Origin: Ferruginibacter sp.
Lineage (GTDB): Bacteria > Bacteroidota > Bacteroidia > Chitinophagales > Chitinophagaceae
DNA: 64,000 nt
Direction: 5' to 3'
Assembly: GCA_025352695.1 (NCBI GenBank)
Contig: JANXSK010000093.1
Span: 1 to 64,000, forward strand
The notes beneath the pieces were generated by a model. That model saw nothing but the letters and a program-made list of their open reading frames with translations. It searched no databases and had not been told where the DNA came from. The translations under genes were made by a program, and so were the position numbers. The first letter of the stretch is position 1. Every line of letters starts with the position of its first letter. This document shows positions 7,867 through 16,089 of the stretch, in pieces.

Positions 7867-9378
7867 ATGAAAAAAATAAAAATTGGTTCAAAAAAATGGA
7901 CCAACAAGCATGAAACTTTTACAGAAAAAATCAAGAACATGTATGTTCTAGGCAATGAGGCAGATCTTGATGCACTGAATGGTTACAATGATACTACCAA
8001 AGGTTTTCAGCAATTAATAGCCGAAGCGATACAAACCAACACACCGTTTCGTGCATTAGGTGCAGGATGGTCGTGGACAAAAATTGCAACGGTAAGCAAT
8101 GGTGTTATGCTGGATACAAAATCGCTGAATACTACGCTGAGTATTTCGCAACAAAGTGTATTGCCGACTTATACAGGCGATATCAGTAAATTAATATTTG
8201 CCCAATGTGGCAATGGTGTGTGGGAACTTAGCCAGCAACTTCGGCAAAATAAACTTTCGTTAAAAACTTCTGGTGCAAGTAACGGGCAAACAATTGTAGG
8301 TGCCATGTCTACCGGGGCGCACGGTTCTGCTTTTGATGTTGGTGCAGTTCAGGATTATATTGTAGGCATACATATTATTGTTAGTGCAACAAGGCATGTC
8401 TGGCTCCAAAGGCAATCTGCTCAGGTTGTGTCTGCATCTTTTATTCAAAAATTGAATACAGTACTGTTGAGCGATGATGATTTATTCAATGCTGCATTGG
8501 TAAGTTTTGGAAGTTTTGGTATTATTCATGGCGTTATCGTGGAAACTGAAAATCTATTTTTAATTGAAACGTATAGACGAAGGATGCCTTATGATGATAC
8601 ACTTAAAACATTGATGCAGACGCTTGATTTTAGTACTGCCAATCTGCCTTGTGGAAATGAGCGGCCTTTTCATTTTTCAGTAGCCATCAATCCATACGAT
8701 CTTAAAAATGGTGCCTATGTTTCTACCTTTTATAAAAGACCTTACAGAGACGATTATATACGGGCTGTTCCAAATGATGCCGGCATTGGTCCGGGCGATG
8801 ACGCACCCTGTTTTATAGGAAAAGTTACTGACGTAGTTCCTGCGCTTGTACCTACGATTGTAAATAAATTAATTGGCAGCGCTATGGCTCCCTTCGAAAA
8901 ACAATTTGGTACGTTGGGTGAAATTTTTAACAATACAGATCTCCATGGAAAATTATTGAGTGCAGCTATTGGTATACCACTAAATCAGGTAAACAGGGTT
9001 ACTGAAATATTGTTTGAAATTAATAAATCAGTTGGTCCTTTTGCTGGTATTTTTGCATACAGGTTTATAAAAAAATCTAACGCATTACTGGCTTTTACTC
9101 ATTTTGATTTTACCTGTATTCTTGAACTGGATGGCGCTTTTTCTACTGCCACTCAAAATTTTTACACTGCAGTTTGGAACAGATTGGATGCCGAACAAAT
9201 ACCCTACACTTTTCACTGGGGTAAAATGAATGCAATGAATTTTGATAAAATAAAAATTATGTATGGCAACAATGTTGAAACCTGGATAGCCGCACGAAAT
9301 AAACTGCTCGATAAAGACAGTCTGAAGGTATTTACAAACCCACTTTTAACACAATGGGGGTTAGCAAAAGTTTTATAA
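7867..9378 (+). CDS. FAD-binding oxidoreductase of the VAO/aldonolactone oxidase type
   Basis: A 503-residue flavoprotein. The FAD-binding (PCMH-type) domain covers about residues 25-210 with RALGAGWSW at 62-70 and STGAHGSA at 148-155; the C-terminal domain ends in a KVFTNPLLTQWGL segment as in aldonolactone oxidases. In many relatives a His in the GxGHS loop binds FAD covalently; here that position is Trp68, so the flavin is probably non-covalent, as in plant galactonolactone dehydrogenase. I use the ATG at 7867, because the upstream ATG at 7810 overlaps the lipoprotein gene. No signal peptide is seen. Substrate, likely a polyol or sugar lactone, is unknown. Confidence 0.8.
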   Translation: MKKIKIGSKKWTNKHETFTEKIKNMYVLGNEADLDALNGYNDTTKGFQQLIAEAIQTNTPFRALGAGWSWTKIATVSNGVMLDTKSLNTTLSISQQSVLPTYTGDISKLIFAQCGNGVWELSQQLRQNKLSLKTSGASNGQTIVGAMSTGAHGSAFDVGAVQDYIVGIHIIVSATRHVWLQRQSAQVVSASFIQKLNTVLLSDDDLFNAALVSFGSFGIIHGVIVETENLFLIETYRRRMPYDDTLKTLMQTLDFSTANLPCGNERPFHFSVAINPYDLKNGAYVSTFYKRPYRDDYIRAVPNDAGIGPGDDAPCFIGKVTDVVPALVPTIVNKLIGSAMAPFEKQFGTLGEIFNNTDLHGKLLSAAIGIPLNQVNRVTEILFEINKSVGPFAGIFAYRFIKKSNALLAFTHFDFTCILELDGAFSTATQNFYTAVWNRLDAEQIPYTFHWGKMNAMNFDKIKIMYGNNVETWIAARNKLLDKDSLKVFTNPLLTQWGLAKVL

Positions 9379-9414
9379 TTATTTATACGGGTCATCCATT
9401 CAATAAGATTTTAT

Positions 9415-10728
9415 ATGCGTTGTATTTTTGTAATTACTTTTTTCTTCTTATTATTTTTATCCGGTAAATCACAAGTTGCTGATAGCATCATTGCTGAAAT
9501 AAAAGAGATTAATACATCTGTAGTCAATACTGCATGTAGTTCCAGTACTGGCAGATTAATTTCAAACAGGGCAATGAATATTTTTCTAGCAGATAAAACA
9601 GGTTATCTCTCTGAAAGTAAGGACCTGTCTCTATACACCAATTATGTAACACTAAATACTACCGAAGGAAAGCTAACGATCAACCACAATTTTAAAAAAT
9701 CAACGGGTATTGATGAACCTATTAAAAAGCTATTAAGTCTTGGTGTTTCAGCTAATATTGCCAATAATTTTGCTGCTGCATTTTTAGATAAAAAATTTGA
9801 AAATGAATTAGCGCTTACCGTAAATTACAAATGGCTCCATAAAACTAAAACGCATTTTAAAAGTTGTAGCCAAAAGCAATCAATGGATGCTTCACGTGCT
9901 GCCATATTTCATTTGCTGGAAATTGAAATGAATAAAAAGGAGGCTGATTTTTTATCAGCAATTAGTAAAATAGATACAGCTGAAATTCCAGGGCAAAATA
10001 TTACTGCTGCACAATTATTGGCAGTACACAATTTTTATGATGAACTTAAAGAAACCTACGAAGAAAAATTTGCCACACTACAAGCTGAAACCCTAACCAA
10101 AACAGATAATTTTAGCTTAATAACTACCAGCTTTACAAGTGTTACAGCACACATTCCATTGCTATTTCCCACCTATACAGTTGCTGCATCTTTAACAACT
10201 TATTTCAGTGAAAAACATCCTTATCCACTGGCAATACTATTACAGCATACAAGGTTGTGGGAAAGCAACACAAAGGGTAGGCTATTTTTTACAGTTGGTG
10301 GCACCCTGCTTTTTAACAATGCCAAACTAAGTTTTGCACTGGATAAAACTGATATTTTTACTTATAAAAATCTTGGCGGAGCAGACACGCTACATTTGGC
10401 AAGTTTAAAAAATGACAAAATATATGTAGGAAATTTTAAATCATTTATTACACCCTCTTTTATGGGCAGATTGGTTTACTATCCTCCTGCATCGCATATT
10501 GGAATTAGTTTTTTTATAGAAAAAAATTTTGGCCAATATAACTTGCTGAATGGCAGACTTGGTATTCCAATTGTATTGATAAACAATAAAAAGCTACCTG
10601 CTGCGAATATTGAATTTTACATTCATTTTTATGATATGAATAATTCAATTAGCCAGGAAAAAAAATATGGTAATAAAACCTGCGTAGGGTTTGGTATTGG
10701 AATTCCTTTTAGCAGGCTGATTTATTAA
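9415..10728 (+). CDS. Exported protein of unknown function, possible outer-membrane barrel
   Basis: I do not recognise this 437-residue protein. It starts with a clear signal peptide (FFFLLFLSGKSQ, cleavage near residue 19). The middle (about 150-250) looks helical and charged. The C-terminal half is rich in alternating polar/hydrophobic stretches (GRLFFTVGGTLLF, HIGISFFIEKNFG) and the chain ends in an aromatic residue after GFGIGIPFSRLIY, as outer-membrane barrels do. It is 36 bp downstream of the FAD oxidoreductase on the same strand, so they are probably cotranscribed. Localisation is an inference. Confidence 0.6.
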   Translation: MRCIFVITFFFLLFLSGKSQVADSIIAEIKEINTSVVNTACSSSTGRLISNRAMNIFLADKTGYLSESKDLSLYTNYVTLNTTEGKLTINHNFKKSTGIDEPIKKLLSLGVSANIANNFAAAFLDKKFENELALTVNYKWLHKTKTHFKSCSQKQSMDASRAAIFHLLEIEMNKKEADFLSAISKIDTAEIPGQNITAAQLLAVHNFYDELKETYEEKFATLQAETLTKTDNFSLITTSFTSVTAHIPLLFPTYTVAASLTTYFSEKHPYPLAILLQHTRLWESNTKGRLFFTVGGTLLFNNAKLSFALDKTDIFTYKNLGGADTLHLASLKNDKIYVGNFKSFITPSFMGRLVYYPPASHIGISFFIEKNFGQYNLLNGRLGIPIVLINNKKLPAANIEFYIHFYDMNNSISQEKKYGNKTCVGFGIGIPFSRLIY

Positions 10729-10846
10729 TAATATGTGTGCAAATTTTATTAAAATAATCAGCGGATAAATTTTGTTTCCTATAGTTAAATATTTCTACTG
10801 ATTTTTTATTTTACTTTCCGACCTTTATATTTCAAAACTGTATTTA

Positions 10847-11740
10847 TTGCAACACAATACCAAAGCTCACCTTGCTCTGCTGGGAACCAATATTTTTTTT
10901 GCTATCAACTTAACCGCCATCAAATATATTATTTATGGAGGTTTTGCCAAACCCTTTGCCATCAACATTGTAAGAGTAGGCGTATCAGTTTTTTTGCTGT
11001 GGATATTATTTTTTTTTCAACCAGTAAAATCGTTTGTTAAAAAAAAGGATATTGGCAGGTTGGTGCTATGTGCCTTAACTGGAATTGCCATCAATCAATT
11101 ACTTTTTGTTAAAGGCTTATCGCTTACCTATTCTATACATGCAGTATTGCTGATGCTTACAACACCTATTTTAATTACCATTTTTGCGGCCTGGGTTTTA
11201 CGCGAAAGATTAAATAATTTAAAAATTGCTGGTCTATTGTTGGGCATAACTGGGGCTACCATACTTGTAACGTCTATAGAGAATTCTGAAATTGCTACCA
11301 ATGTTTTATGGGGTGATATGCTTGTAATTTTTAATGCCATCGCTTATACTTTTTATTTTATTTTAGTAAAGCCTTTGATGAAAACCTACAATCCTGTTGT
11401 AATAATCCGCATTATTTTTACAATTGGATTTTTTATGATGCTGCCTTTTTGCTGGCAGGAATTTAAAGATGTTGGCTGGAAGGAATTTACACCACAGGCA
11501 TGGCTTAGTATGGGATTAGTGGTAATAACAGGAACCTTTTTTGCGTATTTGTTTAATGTTTACGGTATTAAAATATTGGGTGCTTCTATTGCAGGCTCCT
11601 ATATTTATTTACAGCCATTTTTTGCTGCAGTCATTGCTTATTTTTTTCTGGGAGAAGCAATAACAATAAATAAACTACTTGCCGCAGCTTGTATTTTTCT
11701 GGGAGTGTATTGCTGCAACAAAAAAGTAAACAATAGTTAA
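10847..11740 (+). CDS. DMT-superfamily (EamA) transporter, TTG start
   Basis: A 297-residue membrane protein with about ten transmembrane segments in two EamA repeats (segments near residues 7-150 and 155-292); the conserved inner-repeat pattern LRERLNNLKIAGLLLGITGATI is visible in pieces around 123-145, and the C-terminal repeat carries YLQPFFAAVIAYFFLGE. Such permeases export amino acids, metabolites or nucleotide sugars; the substrate cannot be told. The only usable start is TTG at 10847, since an in-frame stop precedes it (10799-10801) and no ATG occurs before the first membrane segment. Confidence 0.85.
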   Translation: MQHNTKAHLALLGTNIFFAINLTAIKYIIYGGFAKPFAINIVRVGVSVFLLWILFFFQPVKSFVKKKDIGRLVLCALTGIAINQLLFVKGLSLTYSIHAVLLMLTTPILITIFAAWVLRERLNNLKIAGLLLGITGATILVTSIENSEIATNVLWGDMLVIFNAIAYTFYFILVKPLMKTYNPVVIIRIIFTIGFFMMLPFCWQEFKDVGWKEFTPQAWLSMGLVVITGTFFAYLFNVYGIKILGASIAGSYIYLQPFFAAVIAYFFLGEAITINKLLAAACIFLGVYCCNKKVNNS

Positions 11741-12024
11741 ACTACCTGGCCACTAAATAAGACTATTATTCATAAGTTTTGTTGATGCAATTATTATAGG
11801 CGCTCGATAAATAAAGAATAGAATACGGATTTAATTATAAAAAAATTAGCTCGTTAGAGCCACAAACAAAAGCACATAGCAACCAACATAAAAATATAAA
11901 GATGCTGCTAACAATGTGTTTAATATCTTAGTTAAAATTAATTTAGTATAATAAATATTGAATGATAACAGCTTGGATATTTACTTGTTGTTGTTTTACG
12001 ATATAATTAAATAAAAAAAATAGT

Positions 12025-12789
12025 ATGACAGCACACAAAAAAATATCCCTTGTAACTGGGGCAAGCCGGGGTTTGGGAAAAGATATGGCAACCTGTATTG
12101 CAAAAAAGGGATTGGATGTTATTCTTACTTATCGCACCAATGAAGCTGAAGCACAGCAAACCGTGAAGGAAATTGAAACTATCGGACAAAAAGCAGTAGC
12201 ACTTAAATTAGATATGAGCGATTTTAATTCGCTTGATGGTTTTGTGGAAGCAGTAACTGCTATTTTACAATCAAACTGGCATACCAATAGTTTTGATTTT
12301 TTGGTTAATAATGCCGGTATGGGTGCAACAGTTCTTTTTGAAAAAGTGACGGAAGAATTATTTACAAACTTTCTGAATGTACATTTTAAGGGTATCTATT
12401 TTTTAACTCAAAAATTTGTTCCGCACATAAATTCAGGTGGCCGCATCATCAATATTTTTAGCGGAACAACAAGGTTTGCTAACCCTGGTTATTCAGTTTA
12501 CGCATCAATGAAGGGTGCAATTAAAACGTTTACAAAATACCTTACAAAAGAATTAGGCATTAAAGGCATTGGAGCAAATGTGGTAGCGCCCGGGCCAATT
12601 GAAACCGATTTTAACTATGTTGCTATTCGCAACAATCCGCAAATGAAAGGAATGCTAAGTACTTTATCACCTTTGGGCAGGATAGGAGGTGCAGATGATA
12701 TTGGTTGCGTAGTAGCTTTTCTTTGTACAAACGATGCGAAGTGGATCAATGGACAACGTATAGAGGTTAGTGGTGGAATGAATGTATGA
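12025..12789 (+). CDS. Short-chain dehydrogenase/reductase (SDR)
   Basis: A 254-residue classical SDR, close to 3-oxoacyl-ACP reductases and sugar dehydrogenases. The NAD(P) loop is TGASRGLG at 11-18, NNAG is at 95-98, and the catalytic residues are Ser146, Tyr159 and Lys163 (YASMK). The tail GQRIEVSGGMNV is typical. The arginine-rich TYRTNE after beta strand 2 suggests NADPH preference. It stands alone with about 285 bp upstream, and no neighbour points to a substrate. Confidence 0.88.
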   Translation: MTAHKKISLVTGASRGLGKDMATCIAKKGLDVILTYRTNEAEAQQTVKEIETIGQKAVALKLDMSDFNSLDGFVEAVTAILQSNWHTNSFDFLVNNAGMGATVLFEKVTEELFTNFLNVHFKGIYFLTQKFVPHINSGGRIINIFSGTTRFANPGYSVYASMKGAIKTFTKYLTKELGIKGIGANVVAPGPIETDFNYVAIRNNPQMKGMLSTLSPLGRIGGADDIGCVVAFLCTNDAKWINGQRIEVSGGMNV

Positions 12790-12919
12790 TGTAATATAGT
12801 ATAGGCATGGATGTTCTTACTTTTATTACTTTAATTTTATAAAAGGAGTAGGAGGGGAATAAATTATTTAAAAAATAGAACAATAAAAAACTGAAACAAC
12901 AAGTTGTTTAAAATAGCAT

Positions 12920-13438
12920 ATGAAAAGAATATCAGTAGATATGGATGGCGTAATTGCCAACGTATACAGTCAGTTTATTAGTATGCACGCAGCCGAATTT
13001 GGAATCGTTTTATCGCTTGATGAAATTACCGGAAAACCTGAAGAAGTGGCTTTTGCAAATGCTATAAAGTATGTAACAAGCCCGGGCTTTTTTCGCAATG
13101 CTCCCGTAATGAATGATGCACAGAAAGTGATGTTGAAATTAAACGAACACTATCAAATTTTTATAGTTTCTGCAGCTATGGAATTTCCAAATAGTTTAAT
13201 CGAAAAACAGGCTTGGCTAAATGAACACTTTCCTTATATTGGCTGGCAGCAAATGGTTTTCTGTGGGTCAAAAGAGATTATAAAAGCCGATATAATGATT
13301 GATGATCATTTTAAAAATTTAAATCACTTTACAGGAGAAACCATTTTATTTACGCAACCTCATAATAAAATAGCTGATGCGAGGCAACACACAAGAGTTG
13401 AAACCTGGAAAGAGATTGAACAGTTACTGATACCCTAA
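12920..13438 (+). CDS. 5'(3')-deoxyribonucleotidase-like HAD phosphatase
   Basis: A 172-residue HAD hydrolase of the NT5C type. Motif I is DMDGV (Asp7, Asp9), motif II the IVSAAM segment near residue 89-94, and motif IV is MIDDH (about 125-129). The length and the pattern QAWLNEHFPYIGWQQMVFCGSK fit the cytosolic pyrimidine 5'-nucleotidase family that hydrolyses (deoxy)nucleoside monophosphates. It is a single gene between SDR and PIG-L genes. Confidence 0.82.
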   Translation: MKRISVDMDGVIANVYSQFISMHAAEFGIVLSLDEITGKPEEVAFANAIKYVTSPGFFRNAPVMNDAQKVMLKLNEHYQIFIVSAAMEFPNSLIEKQAWLNEHFPYIGWQQMVFCGSKEIIKADIMIDDHFKNLNHFTGETILFTQPHNKIADARQHTRVETWKEIEQLLIP

Positions 13439-13528
13439 AAAAATCAACTTTATTAATATAATTACTTTTCTCCTTACCTATTTAAATAAATTTTTTCGAA
13501 AAATAAAAATCTAATAACTACAAAAAAT

Positions 13529-14278
13529 ATGACTTTCACACGCCGAACTTTTACAAGAAATGCTTTAGCTGCCACGGCTGCTTTTTCTTTACCTGGTTTT
13601 ATAAAAGTAGATGCTAAAACAATCAGTAAAAAATTGAAAATTGTTTGTGTGGGCGCACATCCAGATGATCCTGAAAGTGGTTGTGGTGGCACAATTGCTA
13701 AGCTTGTATCAGCAGGGCATCAAGTTGCCATCATTTATTTAACATCTGGAGAAGCTGGTATCGATGGTAAATCGCATGCTGAAGCTGCATCAATTAGAAC
13801 TAAGGAAGCAATTGCCGCCTGCAAAATTTTAAATGCCAAACCTATTTTTGCAGGGCAAATTGATGGTGCAGGAATGGTTGATAATGAATGGACAAAAAAA
13901 ATACTGGATCTAATTAAAGTTGAAAAACCTGACATAGTTTTTACCCATTGGCCCATTGATACACATAAAGATCACCAGTGTGCCAGTCTGCTTACGATAC
14001 AAAGTTGGGTAAGTAGTGAAAAGATATTTGAATTGTATTTTTTTGAAGTTTGTACTGGTGCCCAAACTATGGGTTTTAAACCCACTGATTATGTTGACAT
14101 AACTGATACAAAAGAGCAAAAAAGGGAAGCCTTGTTTTGCCATACCAGTCAGAACCCTCCTGGAATTTATGCGGCGGCCGATTGCAATCATGGAATGATG
14201 GAAACTTTTAGAGGTATTGAAATAAATGTATCTGCAGCAGAAGCTTTTGTAAGAATGGGCACAGGATTGAATTTTTAG
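13529..14278 (+). CDS. Tat-exported PIG-L/LmbE-family deacetylase
   Basis: A 249-residue zinc-dependent N-deacetylase. The N-terminus has a twin-arginine signal (TRRTFTRN at residues 4-11, then a short hydrophobic stretch), so folded export to the periplasm is expected. Zinc ligands of the family are seen: His44 and Asp47 in AHPDD (43-47), and His149 in DTHKDH (144-149). PIG-L enzymes remove N-acetyl groups from GlcNAc-containing substrates such as thiol-cofactor precursors or polysaccharides. A Tat-exported version suggests an extracytoplasmic sugar substrate, which is an inference. Confidence 0.88.
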   Translation: MTFTRRTFTRNALAATAAFSLPGFIKVDAKTISKKLKIVCVGAHPDDPESGCGGTIAKLVSAGHQVAIIYLTSGEAGIDGKSHAEAASIRTKEAIAACKILNAKPIFAGQIDGAGMVDNEWTKKILDLIKVEKPDIVFTHWPIDTHKDHQCASLLTIQSWVSSEKIFELYFFEVCTGAQTMGFKPTDYVDITDTKEQKREALFCHTSQNPPGIYAAADCNHGMMETFRGIEINVSAAEAFVRMGTGLNF

Positions 14279-14753
14279 CCTTCAGATATCAGTAGGACTT
14301 TGTTTTGTGGATGGTATAGAGCGATTGTAATAAGTGATGGTTGGATACAATTATTTTCGATACCAAGCGCTAACAATTATTATAGACTGTAAAAAGGAAC
14401 TAATTCCTTCATCGGCGGCATCATAGATTGGGCTGCACTTATAGTTGAAATACCACTAAATTGAGTACCAACATGAAATACAAATCATGGTTTATCGTGA
14501 TGCGGTGAATCCATAACGCTATACTTAAATTATACTATAATATAATTTGTAATGGCTCATGGGAGTAGATATTTATTTCAGCCAAGAAAAAAATAATTGT
14601 TTAAACGTATGAAAGCTTAATAACACTATCTTTAAGTAGTAGCATCATATTTCAAGGCCTGATAACAATAACATTTCTAAAAATATATTTGCAGGTAATA
14701 ATATAAATATTGTTGATACCAGTGATTTATTTAATTAATTAAACAACTATTTA
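14279..14753. other. Intergenic, no gene seen
   Basis: About 475 AT-rich bases with scattered stops in all frames. The only point of note is a TAnnTTTG element near its right end, listed separately. No RNA gene or repeat was recognised. Confidence 0.4.
14684..14691 (+). promoter_or_regulatory. Candidate -7 promoter element (TATATTTG)
   Basis: TATATTTG matches the Bacteroidota -7 consensus TAnnTTTG and lies 62 bp before the desaturase start. No TTG is found at the usual 17-23 bp upstream, so the match is only partial. Confidence 0.3.
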
Positions 14754-15779
14754 ATGGAAGTTATTTTAACGGATAGGGTAGATTTTAAAAATGAAAAATC
14801 AAATTTTATTGCCCAGTTTTTTCTTCCACTTTTAAATGATAAAAGAGATTTACCTTTTATTTATCTGGCATTAAAAATCACTTTCATTCTTATTCCAGCA
14901 GCGGCATTACTATTCATAGTTACTGATTTGTATTGGGCGTGGTATGTTGCTTATTTACTTGTTTTGCTAATCGTTTTTTTGGGGCCTTATGTATTGATGC
15001 TGCACAATGTTTGTCACCGTAAGCTGTTTAAAAAGACAATTGATTCCTTAAATAAATATGTTCCGTGGGTATTAGGTATTTTTTTTGGGCAAACTCCAGA
15101 AACCTATTTTTATCACCATGTAACCATGCACCATCCTGAAAATAATGAACCAGAAGATCTTAGCAGCACAATGAAATACAGGAGAGATAGCTCCCGTGCT
15201 TTTTTGCGTTATTTAGTTTCTTTTTATTTTACAGGCGTTGTTAATCTTGCCTTATATTTTAAAAATAAAGCAAGAAATAAATTTGCCTTGAGAATAATGT
15301 GTGGTGAATTATTTTACACAACGCTTTGCGTGGGGTTATGCTTTGTTAATTTTAAAGCTACATTGACTGTTTTTATTTTGCCACTTGTATTTATTCGCTT
15401 TGCAATGATGGCGGGCAATTGGGCACAACATGCATTTATTGATGCCACAAAACCTGAAAGTATATACGGCAATAGCATTACCTGCATTAACACTATTTAT
15501 AATAAAAAATGTTTTAATGACGGCTATCACATTGGCCATCACCTACGACCCTATTTACATTGGACAGAAATGCCTGCTAACTTTAAAGAAAACATCGACA
15601 CTTATAATAAGAATAAGGCCATCGTTTTTTCAGGTCTTGATTATTTTCAGATATGGTTTTTATTAATGATCAAAAATTATAAAAAACTTGCTAAAAGCTT
15701 TGTGCAATTAGGCGAACCCCAAACAACTGAAGAGATTATAATTTTCCTTAAAAGCCGTACAAGGAAGTTTAATTATTAA
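14754..15779 (+). CDS. Membrane fatty acid desaturase/hydroxylase family protein
   Basis: A 341-residue integral membrane di-iron enzyme. Three histidine clusters typical of the family are present: HNVCH (84-88), HHVTMHH (121-127) and YHIGHH (258-263), plus NWAQH (222-226). Hydrophobic segments lie near 37-60, 64-84, 151-168 and 186-215. It should desaturate or hydroxylate an acyl chain or lipid at the inner membrane, using a reductant not encoded nearby. Position of the modification cannot be read. Confidence 0.85.
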   Translation: MEVILTDRVDFKNEKSNFIAQFFLPLLNDKRDLPFIYLALKITFILIPAAALLFIVTDLYWAWYVAYLLVLLIVFLGPYVLMLHNVCHRKLFKKTIDSLNKYVPWVLGIFFGQTPETYFYHHVTMHHPENNEPEDLSSTMKYRRDSSRAFLRYLVSFYFTGVVNLALYFKNKARNKFALRIMCGELFYTTLCVGLCFVNFKATLTVFILPLVFIRFAMMAGNWAQHAFIDATKPESIYGNSITCINTIYNKKCFNDGYHIGHHLRPYLHWTEMPANFKENIDTYNKNKAIVFSGLDYFQIWFLLMIKNYKKLAKSFVQLGEPQTTEEIIIFLKSRTRKFNY

Positions 15780-16089
15780 GTTCTTCAAAAAAATAAAATT
15801 TCCCCATAAAGATTAAGGCATTTTAAAATAAGTATTGGTATCACTTATAGATACCAGTTTGCAGCCTTTTTCGTAATATAAATTCCAAATAATATTTCGG
15901 CTTTTTTTTTATCCGTTGTAATTATAGTTATACGATTATTACAAACTTATTGGCTGCTTTATAGTGTTTATAACAAAATATATTTATTAAAACGCTACAT
16001 CAAATTTGTTAACTTGTGGCTTGGTTCAAAGTTATTAGAGCTATTGAAAAATTTTGAAATACAGGATTTAAAATTATTGTAAAACGATT
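15780..16089. other. Intergenic with weak hairpin
   Basis: About 310 bp without a gene. TGGTATC (15836-15842) and GATACCA (15850-15856) form a perfect 7-bp hairpin about 57 bp after the desaturase stop, followed by a T-rich stretch some 10 bp later. It could be a weak terminator. Confidence 0.35.
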
